A stretch of 64,000 nucleotides of DNA, from NCBI RefSeq assembly GCF_023746615.1, contig NZ_CP082276.1, positions 124,001 through 188,000 of the forward strand, in the 5' to 3' direction. The stretch is from Grimontia kaedaensis. GTDB lineage: Bacteria; Pseudomonadota; Gammaproteobacteria; Enterobacterales; Vibrionaceae. Shown here piece after piece: positions 1 to 9,017 of the stretch (positions are counted from its first letter, which is position 1; every line of letters begins with the position of its first letter). Below the pieces are notes generated by a model, which searched no databases, had not been told where the DNA came from, and saw only the letters and a program-made list of their open reading frames with translations. The position numbers and the translations under genes are program-made.

Positions 1-2553
1 GGCTTCCAAATCGCCCCGGCTCAATCCGCATTTTCTGATATCGTTGAGATGCTGGAATCCAGTGCTGGGGCGACATCGCAATAACTTCTCTGCGCTAATG
101 TCGGATAAGCCTTTCACGATACGAAAGCCAAGTTGCAGTGCGGGCTTTCCTTGCACCGTGATCTGTTGGTGATCCCACTGGCTGCGGTTGACGCAAACAG
201 GGAGAATTTGCACATGATGACGGGAGGCGTCCTGCAATAGCTGTGACGGACTATAGAAGCCCATAGGCTGACTGTTGAGCAGCGAGCAGTAAAAGGCGAC
301 CGGATAGTAGTGTTTTAGCCATGAAGAGGTGTAAGCCAATACCGCGAACGAAGCACTGTGAGATTCGGGGAAGCCATACTCACCAAAGCCCTGAATCTGG
401 CGGAAGATTTGCTCGGCGAACTCAATATTATAACCGCGCTCTTGCATGCCGTTGATCAGCTTTTCACGAAAAGAGGCTAGCTTGCCACTGCGTTTCCACG
501 CCGCCATTGCTCGGCGAAGTTGGTCGGCTTCGCCGCCACTGAATCCTGCGGCGACCATGGCAAGCTGGATCACCTGCTCCTGAAAAATGGGTACGCCCAT
601 GGTTCGGGATAAGACAGATTTTACCTCTTCCGATGGGTAAGTGATTTTCTCTTCGCCCCAGCGCCTTTTGAGGTATGGGTGTACCATATCTCCCTGAATC
701 GGACCGGGGCGGACAATGGCAATTTGAATGACCAGATCGTAATAACAGTTCGGGCGAAGCCTTGGTAGCATGCTCATCTGTGCGCGAGATTCCACCTGAA
801 ACACGCCGACAGAATCTGCTTTCTGGAGTTGTTGATAGACAATAGGATCATCACCCATGGCGGTGATGTCAGCAATCGACAAACTGCGCTGATGCTGCTT
901 ATCGATAATGGCAAAAGCTTTGCGTATAGCGCTCAACATACCCAGTGCCAGAATGTCTACTTTCAGCAGCCCAAGGGATTCCAGATCATCTTTGTCCCAT
1001 TGGATCACACTGCGCTCTGCCATGGCGGCATTTTCCACTGGCACCAGTTCATACAAAGGGCCTGCGGAGATAATAAAACCGCCGACATGTTGGCTTAGGT
1101 GACGTGGAAAGCCGCGGATTTCTTCAACCAACTCCAGAAGCCAGCGCCCAAGATGTGATTGGGTATCCAGCCCCAGCGCTTCAAGTTGCTCACCTTTATC
1201 CAGCCCTTTGTCGCGGTGGTTAAGATTTTTAATGTAGTAATCCAATTGGGTTTCATTGAGCCCCAACGCCTTGCCGACATCGCGAAACGCACTTTTAAAA
1301 CGGTAGGTAATCACTGTCGCGGCAATAGCCGCACGCTGACGGCCATACTTTTGGTAGATGTAGCGGAAAACTTCCTCGCGCCGTTCGTGCTCGAAGTCGA
1401 CATCAATATCCGGCGGTTCATTACGTTCTTTAGAGATAAACCGCTCGAACAGGACATTGATTTTCTCCGGGTTCACCGCGGTGATTTCAAGGCAATAACA
1501 CACCACAGAGTTCGCCGCTGACCCACGGCCTTGATACAGAATGCCCTGTGATTTCGCGTACTGCACAATGTCGTAAATGGTGAGGAAAAAATACTCGTAC
1601 TGCTGTTCGGCAATCAGCCCCAGCTCTTTATCAATGGTTGCGCGGATCTCTGGCTTAATCCCGTTCGGGAAACGTTTTCCAATGCCTTCTTCTACTAAGT
1701 GGCGCAAGTAACTGCTGGCGGTAAACCCATCTGGAACCAGTTCTGCAGGGTATTCATAGCGAAGCTCACTGAGGCAGAAGGCACATTTGGCGGCAATACG
1801 CTGGGTCTCTCTTCGCCAGCTTTCTGGATAGAGCTTTTCCAGTTTCTCAATCGGTTTGAGTGCCTGCTCACCATTTCTGGGTAATTCAAAGCCGCATTGC
1901 TGCAAGGGCCTGCCGAGCCGAATGGCAGTGATCACATCTAACAACGGCTGGCGGCGAGGGTGATGCATCAATACATCGTTGGTGCAGACAATCGGTAGGG
2001 TGAGCTCCTTTGCCAGCGATTCGACCATGGCCAGATAGGTGGATTCATTGGGCAATAACAGCCGTTCAACGCCTATCCAGAGTCTTTCTTCAAACGTACT
2101 CTTCAGCCAGTTCTGAAAATCAGAAGGCTTGGCTTTTTTTTTATGTTTGAGTGTCGGTAGCCAGATGCAAAGACACTGTGTGATGTGGCTGAAATCATCA
2201 CTGAATACCTGATAGTGCCCTTTTTCACTGCGCATTCTGGCTTGGGTAATAAGGCGTGCGAGCTCACCATAGGCTTGCCGGTTTGGGCAAAGTAGTACCA
2301 GTTTTTCGTCCTGAAAGGTGATTTCTGAACCAATGATCAGCTTAAGGCCAAGGTTTTGGTCGCGGTTTATGGTGTGAGCACGTACTACGCCAGCAAGCGA
2401 GCATTCATCTGTAATAGCGAGTGCGTGGTATCCCAAGGTGGCAGCGCGAACAACCAGTTCTTCCGGGTGGGAAGCGCCGGTCAGGAAGCTGTAATTGGTT
2501 TTACAGTGCAGTTCTGAAAAGGTTAGTGGGCGGTTATCAGAAGGTGTTGTCAT
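1..2553 (-). CDS. dnaE2: Error-prone DNA polymerase DnaE2/ImuC (3' end missing)
   Basis: Second C-family polymerase III alpha subunit, the polymerase of the ImuA-ImuB-DnaE2 mutasome that copies damaged DNA during the SOS response. The frame is open from an ATG at 2553 to the left edge (851 codons), so roughly the last fifth is absent. The N-terminal PHP region starts with FSELHCKTNYSFLTGASHPE, typical of DnaE2. The C-family catalytic motif PDIDVDFEHERR follows, as do FQEQV and the finger region GFPESHSASFA. It begins 23 bp after the imuB stop, as last gene of the imuA-imuB-dnaE2 operon, so it is presumably under the LexA box at 4700. The family requires ImuB to reach the beta clamp. Identification is firm. 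Confidence 0.95.
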   Translation of the reverse strand, partial: MTTPSDNRPLTFSELHCKTNYSFLTGASHPEELVVRAATLGYHALAITDECSLAGVVRAHTINRDQNLGLKLIIGSEITFQDEKLVLLCPNRQAYGELARLITQARMRSEKGHYQVFSDDFSHITQCLCIWLPTLKHKKKAKPSDFQNWLKSTFEERLWIGVERLLLPNESTYLAMVESLAKELTLPIVCTNDVLMHHPRRQPLLDVITAIRLGRPLQQCGFELPRNGEQALKPIEKLEKLYPESWRRETQRIAAKCAFCLSELRYEYPAELVPDGFTASSYLRHLVEEGIGKRFPNGIKPEIRATIDKELGLIAEQQYEYFFLTIYDIVQYAKSQGILYQGRGSAANSVVCYCLEITAVNPEKINVLFERFISKERNEPPDIDVDFEHERREEVFRYIYQKYGRQRAAIAATVITYRFKSAFRDVGKALGLNETQLDYYIKNLNHRDKGLDKGEQLEALGLDTQSHLGRWLLELVEEIRGFPRHLSQHVGGFIISAGPLYELVPVENAAMAERSVIQWDKDDLESLGLLKVDILALGMLSAIRKAFAIIDKQHQRSLSIADITAMGDDPIVYQQLQKADSVGVFQVESRAQMSMLPRLRPNCYYDLVIQIAIVRPGPIQGDMVHPYLKRRWGEEKITYPSEEVKSVLSRTMGVPIFQEQVIQLAMVAAGFSGGEADQLRRAMAAWKRSGKLASFREKLINGMQERGYNIEFAEQIFRQIQGFGEYGFPESHSASFAVLAYTSSWLKHYYPVAFYCSLLNSQPMGFYSPSQLLQDASRHHVQILPVCVNRSQWDHQQITVQGKPALQLGFRIVKGLSDISAEKLLRCRPSTGFQHLNDIRKCGLSRGDLEA

Positions 2554-2576
2554 AGGAAGCGATCTCAAACTGCGGA

Positions 2577-3983
2577 TCAACAAAAAAGGCCGTGCTCGAA
2601 CCACTCACCTTGTGCGGTTCGAAATACCCAGCAAAGTTGTCCCCGTTTATTACGGGCGACAAAGTAATCGCGCTGGATGGGCGATTTATCCCACCAACCA
2701 CCACTGACGCGTTCAGGGCCTGTGAGGGTGTCAGGACGAGACAGCAAAGGACGCGGTGACACATGAAGTAACGCAGGGCGTGTTGGCAGGAAAGGAGGTA
2801 ACATTTGCGTACTTTTCTGCAATGGCAACTGGCGTTTGAAGGCGCGCTCTGGGCGATGATCATTTTCCAGTGACAGGCTGTACACTCCGTGTTTTCCAGC
2901 TTTTGCCTGCATCAGGCTAATCAGTTCGCCTGGTGTGAGTTGTCCTCGTTTACCCGCAAATAAATCCTGGGTGGGAGATTGTCTTGGTAGCAATGTATTG
3001 GCTTCCAGACGAAGGTGAGTAATAGGCGCATCCAGCTTGAGTTTTTCAAGATGAAGTTGGAGCAGTGGTATCCACCGGCTCGCGGCAGATTCAGGTGCTG
3101 CAGCGGTGATCTCCAAGACTTTGTCATCTTGCTCTCGCTGTGTCAGCACAATGGTAATGGCGGGCGTGACCGTCTCCCTAACGTGCAGGAACTTCTCCAT
3201 TTCTTTGAGCATGCGCTGAAGTGGAAAGCAAAGCGTCTGGCTATTGGAAATGTCATGCAAAAGCTCCAGTGACTGGTAGAAGAGCTCGGGCGGTGTGAAG
3301 CTCGCCGGTAAAGCGAGGCTTTTCTGGGTCAGGGAGCGTAGATGAGCCGTCAGCGGTTTGCCAAAACGTTGACCGAGTGAATCCACCGATAACGCCAGCA
3401 ATTGTTTGGCGTGTCGGATTCCCATGCGTTCCAGCTGGACAACATTCTTCTCTGTGAATCCCAGTTCACGTACTGAAAGTGCGGCGAGCGCCTGCTCGGT
3501 GGCTTCCGGTGTCAGGTAGCCGCAGTCCGCGTTTGCCCGTGCAAGCCAGCGTGCCGCTTCTGGATAGGGGCTAAGCGCGAAGTGATATTGCACCTGCTCG
3601 CCACTGATCACAGGCAGCAGTGATTGCCAGTAGTTGTCCAGCGAGCCGTAAAGCTTGAGCATAGGAGTGACTTTCATCAAAAGCCCATCTGGTGCGTAAG
3701 GGATGATGTCTGCGTTGACCTGATACAGCAGGGAAGCCAGCTGTAATAGGCGGTGGGTTTCGGCCTGCTCATCATAGTCAGCGACGTCTAAGCCATGACA
3801 GAGCGCGCTGGCGGTACCAAGATCGTTACCCGTTACAATGCCATATTCCCGTGCCTGTGCGTTGGCTTGATAAACATGACCTGTCGTGCGGGAAAGTACA
3901 ATCAGCGGTGTTTTCACCCTGTTATCGCGGATAAGGGTGTCGAGCAGCAAGGTGGGGAAATGCAGATACAACCAGAGGATCAT
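2577..3983 (-). CDS. imuB: ImuB, Y-family polymerase-like mutasome protein
   Basis: 468-residue Y-family DNA polymerase homologue that in studied bacteria lacks polymerase activity and links ImuA and DnaE2 to the beta clamp. The N-terminus MILWLYLHFPTLLLD, and the following blocks VYQANAQAREYGI and ALCHGLDVADYD, fit ImuB. The catalytic acidic residues of true Pol IV/V enzymes (the DxD at the start and the SxDE motif) are not visible, as expected for the inactive family. The start overlaps the imuA stop as ATGA, indicating translational coupling, and dnaE2 follows after 23 bp. Length is normal for the family. Confidence 0.92.
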   Translation of the reverse strand: MILWLYLHFPTLLLDTLIRDNRVKTPLIVLSRTTGHVYQANAQAREYGIVTGNDLGTASALCHGLDVADYDEQAETHRLLQLASLLYQVNADIIPYAPDGLLMKVTPMLKLYGSLDNYWQSLLPVISGEQVQYHFALSPYPEAARWLARANADCGYLTPEATEQALAALSVRELGFTEKNVVQLERMGIRHAKQLLALSVDSLGQRFGKPLTAHLRSLTQKSLALPASFTPPELFYQSLELLHDISNSQTLCFPLQRMLKEMEKFLHVRETVTPAITIVLTQREQDDKVLEITAAAPESAASRWIPLLQLHLEKLKLDAPITHLRLEANTLLPRQSPTQDLFAGKRGQLTPGELISLMQAKAGKHGVYSLSLENDHRPERAFKRQLPLQKSTQMLPPFLPTRPALLHVSPRPLLSRPDTLTGPERVSGGWWDKSPIQRDYFVARNKRGQLCWVFRTAQGEWFEHGLFC

Positions 3984-4687
3984 CGAAACAATGGCACCAC
4001 GTTAGAGGTGTCTGCCAACTGGAGAGATGACAGTGTGATGGTTTCAGGCGGCTCTACTTGTTCGGCCAGTGAGAAAGTATGAAAAACAGGCGCTAATGGC
4101 ACATGAAAAGGCTGAACAGGTAGCCCACGGCGTTTAATCACGGTCACGTTCAATCCTTCTTCATCAGGAATGGCAGACAGGCGGCAGCTTACCGGCAAAC
4201 CCTGAACACTTTTTTGGTGGGTGATCATAAACAGCAGACAGTCGTTTTCAGTCGCAGCGAGTTGAAGACGTCTGGCCTGAGTCACGGAAAGTGCCTTCCC
4301 CCAGAGTACGGCAGAGCGACAGCAACCACTTTTCAAGGCTTGTTCAACGCACCATAGGCTTGATGAAACAGACGCATCCAGAATGATCACCTTCTCTAAA
4401 TCCAATCCTGCCTGACACAGGGCTATTGGATTGAGCTCTCCCGGTGGCGCCGCGAACACGGTAAGTTCACTGTCTTTCAAAGCCGTCACGACTGCTGGCA
4501 GGATCAGGCGTAGTTCACCAATGCCAAAGCAGGGCAGTTGTAGTTCAACCACGCCGGATTCCGGCCAGCCGCCATCCAGCTTTTCATCAAGCACAGTGTG
4601 GCCGCTGGGGCGGCAGTGTGCTTTGGGTTGATAGAGACGGTTCGCCGTCCAGATCCCTGAGTGCAGGGCGAGAATATTATCGAGCAT
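3980..4687 (-). CDS. imuA: ImuA, RecA-like SOS mutagenesis protein
   Basis: First gene of the SOS mutagenesis operon. ImuA proteins are SulA/RecA-fold proteins that interact with ImuB and modulate the mutasome. The segment GHTVLDEKLDGGWPESGVVE at about residues 30-50 is the family's conserved block, equivalent to the nucleotide-binding region of RecA-like proteins. I chose the ATG at 4687; an in-frame TTG two codons earlier (4693) is possible. Neither has a strong Shine-Dalgarno. The LexA box ends only 12 bp upstream of the ATG, so the leader must be very short. The stop overlaps imuB by 4 bp. Confidence 0.88.
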   Translation of the reverse strand: MLDNILALHSGIWTANRLYQPKAHCRPSGHTVLDEKLDGGWPESGVVELQLPCFGIGELRLILPAVVTALKDSELTVFAAPPGELNPIALCQAGLDLEKVIILDASVSSSLWCVEQALKSGCCRSAVLWGKALSVTQARRLQLAATENDCLLFMITHQKSVQGLPVSCRLSAIPDEEGLNVTVIKRRGLPVQPFHVPLAPVFHTFSLAEQVEPPETITLSSLQLADTSNVVPLFR

Positions 4688-4699
4688 AAGCAAACAACA

Positions 4700-4715
4700 C
4701 TGTATATATATACAG
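4700..4715 (-). promoter_or_regulatory. LexA-binding SOS box of imuA-imuB-dnaE2
   Basis: The perfect palindrome CTGTATATATATACAG matches the E. coli SOS box core, and with two flanking bases on each side 19 of 20 positions fit the long consensus. It lies immediately upstream of imuA, where LexA would block the promoter until DNA damage. The centre of the box may double as the -10 element. Confidence 0.93.
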
Positions 4716-4859
4716 TATTATTCTAGGGCGAGATGATGATTAGAGCAAGTGTGTTCTGATGCATATAATTTCGTCACCAATGGACAGAAAAGTGGCTCGT
4801 TAAGCGTTCATATTGTCGATATACTCAACTGTCACTTAACCCAACTCTCTGAAGATAAA

Positions 4860-5183
4860 ATGAATAAATGGGCAACGATATGTGGGATGCTGCTGTTAAC
4901 AGGCTGCGTGGCAACCCCCAAACCAGACAGTGAAAAAATTACCGTCTTGTGGGGCGACGCATTAGAGATGCTGCATTGTGAAGATAAAGGCGTCGTTGTC
5001 GGCTCTCAGGGACATTGGTACGACTACTGGTTGATTGATGATGGCGTGCTGACTCAGGGCGCGGTGAATGAATTGCGTAACAAGGCGATGCAGCTGGAAG
5101 CGGACACTGTCCTACTGTATGCGCCAAAACCTTTTTCTACGTCGGTCACTTTTCTGGCAAAAGCGTATCGCTGTCACCCATAA
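4860..5183 (+). CDS. Small lipoprotein, DUF4156-like
   Basis: 107-residue protein with a lipoprotein signal: MNKWATICGMLLLTGC ends in a lipobox (LTGC), so the mature protein would begin at Cys16 and be anchored in an envelope membrane. The rest contains two further cysteines and the block ELRNKAMQLEADTVLLY, which resembles DUF4156 lipoproteins of enterobacteria and vibrios; their function is unknown. I use the internal ATG at 4860 (GAAG upstream) and not the ATG at 4749, because only this start places a signal peptide at the N-terminus. Its stop overlaps the 3' end of the convergent glycosyltransferase gene by 10 bp. Confidence 0.75.
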   Translation: MNKWATICGMLLLTGCVATPKPDSEKITVLWGDALEMLHCEDKGVVVGSQGHWYDYWLIDDGVLTQGAVNELRNKAMQLEADTVLLYAPKPFSTSVTFLAKAYRCHP

Positions 5184-6682
5184 AGCAGCATCACGAAGAT
5201 CAGTAACGCACTGAACGCAGCTGTGGTTTCCAAATGTGGAAGCCACTTTTTGATCTCTTGAGACATCGAGTGGTCTTCTACTTTCCCGGCAATGCCTTGT
5301 CGTGTCCAGCGTTGTACGTTCGGGTGAAAGAACAGGTATACCTTCACCAGAGAACCTACCATTTGCTCATACCATAGTAACACCACAAAGATGGGATGAA
5401 ATTGCCCTGACTGAATCGAAATCAGCAGCACATTCAAACTTCGTGTTGCAATCACCCAAAATAGATAGGCAATCACCACCTTAGGTCCGAGCAGCGCAGC
5501 AACAAATAAAGCAAGCGAAGGACCAATCAAGGTCGTCCACATACTGATTCGCTGATCCAACAGACAAATCCAGAGAAACAAGCCAGCCTTTTTAGGCCCA
5601 AGCTGTATTGCACGGATATTGCTTCGCAGCATGTTGCCGTACCAACGGGTCATCAGGGAGATACTGGTGCCTAAGAAACTGCCAGAAGGAGCATCCTCCA
5701 AACAAGTGACCGCCATATCCGGAATATAAAGCATTTTCCAGCGCTCTTTGAGCACATAAAACCAGGTGCTCTTGTCATCTCCCGTTAGCATGCGAATTCT
5801 GCCATAGCGCCAGTGCTTCACATGGTCATAACGAAGGCTCTCAATGAAATCTGGTGAGAGTGCCATGGAGGCTCGGAACGCGGAAAAACGCCCTGTGAGC
5901 ACCAATACGCGATACGTCAGGCTAAGAGAGCTCATGTAGAAGTGGCGCTGCGCCATACGCTGACGATACCACTGGCGGGTCAGAGAGTTACCTTTCACAA
6001 TCGGCTTGTTGTGTGTGGTGACAGCACCTAAGTCGTGATAACGCATCAGAAAGCCTGATACTTTAGTCAGCATACCTTCGGGAATGATGGTGTCTCCATC
6101 CATCAGGATAAGAACACTGTCTTTGGATACAGGGCGGTCTTCAGCCAGCAATGTCAGTGCGTCGGCCATGGTGTTGCGTTTCCCGGTTCCGTCCTGATCA
6201 ATGATAAAAAGAGTAACAGGGACACGCTGCTTGAGCTTGTCGAACTGGGATTCAATGATCCCGATGTCGGCTTCATCCGTGACACAAGCGACAGCGCGGC
6301 AGGCGACACCGAAATTACCAATTTCATCAATAAGCGCTTTGAAAACTGGGGCGCTGATTTCCGGAGTAGTGCGGTAGCAGGGTATAACGACCAATATCTC
6401 AGTGGGTTTGTGCGTCATCTCGGCCAAACTTGAGAGCACAGGGTATCGCACATATTGATAGTAGAGCCCGCGGAATAGATGAATCGTCTTCCATCCATAA
6501 CGCCATACACCGATGATGCCCAAGGTATATACTACTTCCTCCTGAACCGGAACGTCAGGCAATATGATGTAGAGCCCCCAAAGCGCCAGTAGCAGTGTCG
6601 CAAAGAACAACCACCACATGATCGTAATGTGCCGAGGATCCTGGCGATGGAAGTTCTTGATAAAAAGACGTTCAACATTCAT
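5174..6682 (-). CDS. alg8: Alg8-like membrane glycosyltransferase (GT2)
   Basis: 502-residue family 2 glycosyltransferase resembling Alg8, the inner-membrane mannuronan synthase that polymerises GDP-mannuronate and extrudes the chain. Two N-terminal membrane segments (about residues 22-40 and 48-62) precede the catalytic domain: ILVVIPCYRTTPEIS (96-110), DGD at 195-197, TGDD at 300-303 and the terminal RW at 346-347. Several more membrane helices follow from about residue 365. The ATG at 6682 overlaps the stop of the Alg44-like gene as ATGA, so the two are coupled. The Alg8-specific stretch GIIGVWRYGWKTIHLFRG favours Alg8 over cellulose synthase or hyaluronan synthase, but the polymer could differ from alginate because no other alg gene is visible here. 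Confidence 0.82.
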   Translation of the reverse strand: MNVERLFIKNFHRQDPRHITIMWWLFFATLLLALWGLYIILPDVPVQEEVVYTLGIIGVWRYGWKTIHLFRGLYYQYVRYPVLSSLAEMTHKPTEILVVIPCYRTTPEISAPVFKALIDEIGNFGVACRAVACVTDEADIGIIESQFDKLKQRVPVTLFIIDQDGTGKRNTMADALTLLAEDRPVSKDSVLILMDGDTIIPEGMLTKVSGFLMRYHDLGAVTTHNKPIVKGNSLTRQWYRQRMAQRHFYMSSLSLTYRVLVLTGRFSAFRASMALSPDFIESLRYDHVKHWRYGRIRMLTGDDKSTWFYVLKERWKMLYIPDMAVTCLEDAPSGSFLGTSISLMTRWYGNMLRSNIRAIQLGPKKAGLFLWICLLDQRISMWTTLIGPSLALFVAALLGPKVVIAYLFWVIATRSLNVLLISIQSGQFHPIFVVLLWYEQMVGSLVKVYLFFHPNVQRWTRQGIAGKVEDHSMSQEIKKWLPHLETTAAFSALLIFVMLLYG

Positions 6683-8265
6683 AGGTTGAACCAATGCTTG
6701 AAGACATCTTTCCAACCCACTTTTGCAATCACAGTGGCGGGTTCGTTAACAATTGTTTGCTCTGCGCCTGATTGAGGCACAACTTTTATCAGCGTATATT
6801 GATTGAGCCTTGGTAACGTTTTGGGCAAGCCGCTCAATGACTCCCCTTCTTCGTTGTAGATATCCGCATTGGCGGCGCTGTAGAACTGCACATGCTCTAT
6901 CGTGCCGATTTGCTTTGTGTCGTTACTGGCAAGTTTGTACTCCACTTCCATGCCGATTTTGAGCAATTCTGCTTTTTCGAGTGGCATCAATGCCAGAATC
7001 GAGCGTTGACCTCGGTTTGGACTGGGTGATGGAGACAGCTCGAAAATAGCTGTGCCAGTTTGTACGATTTGGCCGTCACGGGCGTTAATGGCAACGATGT
7101 AACAGTCGCAGGGGGCATAGGCCAACCCACGGGTTTTCAGTCGTTCGATTTCCTCAAGAAGCTTGTCTTTTTCAGCGATCAATATGTCGAGTTGACTTTG
7201 CGCTTCAAACGGAGATTTACCACTTATTTGCGCTTCTTTGGGTGGGACACCGAGCAAAATCTGATCTAATTGGCTTTCGATAGCTTCGATTTCAGCGTCG
7301 AGTGAAAGAAGATCCCTTTTTATTTCGAAAGTTTCAACACGCTCCAACTCTCGCGTGACGGAATCAACACTGCCTTTTCGAAAGCCTCTGTCATACAGCT
7401 TTAAGATTTTCTCCCGGGTTTGGAGCTCTTCTGTCAATAAATCCTTTTTTTCAGAAAGCAACTGAAGTTCTTTGAAAAGTTGTGAGTTGTAACGGGCCAC
7501 CGACTCCTTACTCTGACGAAGAACGGTTTGTAAGTAGTTAATCTTACTGTTGACCTTGTCCAGCTCTTGTTTGTCTTTGGCGAGCAAGTCCGTGCCTTGC
7601 TCGGTAAAAACGGAGAACAACAGGTCGCCCTCTTTGACTTGTTGACCGGGTTTGAAATCTGAAAGGTTTAATACACCGTTGTTATAGCTTCGTTGGGAGA
7701 GCACAGGTTGGCTCACAGCAGCATGATGTGAGGTGATGTTGAGAATACGGGACTGCACCATCAAGGCGGCAACGGTAATGATCGCTACTGAAATCAAGGC
7801 AACGAGTGCAAAGCGCCACCAGTTTTGCTGCATGCGCTTCACTTCTTCTTCGTGAAGCTGCGCCTTTACCCCATAGGAGGTGACGCTTTCTAACGAAATT
7901 GTTTCACCAGTCAGGTAGGTGTCAACGATAGACTGCAATGTTTTTTGGTGGCCGGAATTGAGGGAATAAAATTGGCAACCCATTGCATAACCAGTTTCAC
8001 TGGCACGCATGACTTCAAATTGCATCGGAGTAGAGAAACGACCTACAGGGAGTTCAAAACACAGGTGTCCGTGGTGCTTGTCGCCTTTCTTTCCTGGGTA
8101 GAGATTATCATCAATAGAAAATCCACCCACACTCCACTCTTTTGTGGGATATAGAACACCATCAATTTCAACCTGCGCCGGAAATTCGATACGTGGAAAT
8201 TTACGCGCACCTGAGCGGGATTGAAAAGTGTGTATGGACCCTGTGTTGATAGCCGCAACTCCCAT
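6679..8265 (-). CDS. alg44: Alg44-like PilZ / HlyD-type co-polymerase
   Basis: 528-residue protein with cytoplasmic PilZ domain (about 15-115), one membrane helix (about 150-171) and a periplasmic HlyD/membrane-fusion region with long coiled coil (about 225-345) and flanking lipoyl/beta-barrel parts. This is the Alg44 layout; Alg44 binds c-di-GMP and activates Alg8. The PilZ signature RxxxR is present (R21, R25); the second motif reads EWSVGG where D/NxSxxG is usual. The coiled coil makes it much longer than Pseudomonas Alg44 (about 390 residues). I start at the ATG at 8265 because AGGAGG lies 4 nt upstream; a TTG 30 codons earlier has no such site. Coupled by ATGA overlap to the glycosyltransferase. 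Confidence 0.82.
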   Translation of the reverse strand: MGVAAINTGSIHTFQSRSGARKFPRIEFPAQVEIDGVLYPTKEWSVGGFSIDDNLYPGKKGDKHHGHLCFELPVGRFSTPMQFEVMRASETGYAMGCQFYSLNSGHQKTLQSIVDTYLTGETISLESVTSYGVKAQLHEEEVKRMQQNWWRFALVALISVAIITVAALMVQSRILNITSHHAAVSQPVLSQRSYNNGVLNLSDFKPGQQVKEGDLLFSVFTEQGTDLLAKDKQELDKVNSKINYLQTVLRQSKESVARYNSQLFKELQLLSEKKDLLTEELQTREKILKLYDRGFRKGSVDSVTRELERVETFEIKRDLLSLDAEIEAIESQLDQILLGVPPKEAQISGKSPFEAQSQLDILIAEKDKLLEEIERLKTRGLAYAPCDCYIVAINARDGQIVQTGTAIFELSPSPSPNRGQRSILALMPLEKAELLKIGMEVEYKLASNDTKQIGTIEHVQFYSAANADIYNEEGESLSGLPKTLPRLNQYTLIKVVPQSGAEQTIVNEPATVIAKVGWKDVFKHWFNL

Positions 8266-8637
8266 AATGCCTCCTGATTGGGCCACGCCTTCAGCGGAAG
8301 ACTGCAATTGTTGCGCCAATGAGACAAAAGTTTCTATCCAAGAAGGATGACGCAAAAAGAAGAACCATTGATAAGTATATAAGTATTGGCGATTTTTGAG
8401 AGAATATTGGGGCTTTCTGAAGGGAGGCGAATGAGATCGTCTGTGGGTAGCTAGGATAATGCGTTCAGAAAATCAAAGAAGACTATTGATAAGTGACAGA
8501 AATCCGTGTTGCAAATTGAGAATCGTAGTGCGCTATTTTTGCATTATGACAGCTTCTTAGGCACATCTTGCCTAGTAGTAAAAGCAAGAGGAAAAGCGAC
8601 CAAAGAGTCGCCTTTTTTCAATCAGTTATCGCAAGAA
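8266..8637. other. Intergenic region upstream of the alg44-like gene
   Basis: About 370 bp without a convincing gene. It must hold the promoter of the alg44-alg8-like pair on the minus strand, but I cannot single out -35/-10 boxes. Near its right end lies the hairpin at 8596-8618. A short plus-strand frame (8506-8709) has no ribosome-binding site and overlaps the gene at 8638. Confidence 0.5.
8592..8618 (-). terminator. Hairpin terminator after the small gene at 8638
   Basis: Inverted repeat GCGAC / GTCGC with a 6-nt loop, flanked by AAAA on one side and TTTTTT on the other, so it can act in both directions. On the minus strand it lies just after the stop of the 113-residue gene; the longer T-run is on the plus strand. 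Confidence 0.5.
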
Positions 8638-8979
8638 TTAAATCTTGGTTGCGCGCTCGATATGAAAAAGATGAATTTCATGCAGGATCCGCTCAGAAAT
8701 GATCTCTGAGATAATGCCATCAAAGCGGCTTTGAAGAGCCTGGATAGAAGGTATCACCTGCATCACACTGGCTTCGTTATCATCCGTTATTTCCATATCC
8801 AAGCTCAGGTCGCAATCGAGCGTGGCGATAAACGGTTTCATACGTTCCAAAATGCAGTTGACCATGTACTCATTAGAGCTAAGTTGATTCAACTCTTCGC
8901 GAATCATCTCAGTCATGGGGCAGCTTTGAGGCTCACGTGATGAGCCCCCTTCAGCGGGGAAAGGAATCACAGTCGGCAT
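8638..8979 (-). CDS. Conserved-looking small protein of unknown function
   Basis: 113-residue acidic soluble protein; I do not recognise a family. It has no signal peptide or membrane segment. The middle (TLDCDLSLDMEITDDNEASV) is rich in Asp/Glu and the rest looks helical. It starts at an ATG at 8979 with AAAGAG about 8 nt upstream and an AT-rich stretch (TATTATATATTTT) that could be a -10 region. It is followed by a hairpin terminator. It lies between the hybrid kinase operon and the alg44/alg8-like pair on the same strand, but with its own gaps of about 200 and 370 bp, so it is probably monocistronic. A regulatory adaptor is one possibility; nothing in the sequence proves it. Confidence 0.6.
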   Translation of the reverse strand: MPTVIPFPAEGGSSREPQSCPMTEMIREELNQLSSNEYMVNCILERMKPFIATLDCDLSLDMEITDDNEASVMQVIPSIQALQSRFDGIISEIISERILHEIHLFHIERATKI

Positions 8980-9017
8980 AGCGTAATCTCTTTAAAATAT
9001 ATAATAGTTATTGGTTT

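Noticed and set aside
8506..8709. 67-codon plus-strand frame
   Set aside because: Overlaps the better supported minus-strand gene at 8638 and contains the hairpin terminator.
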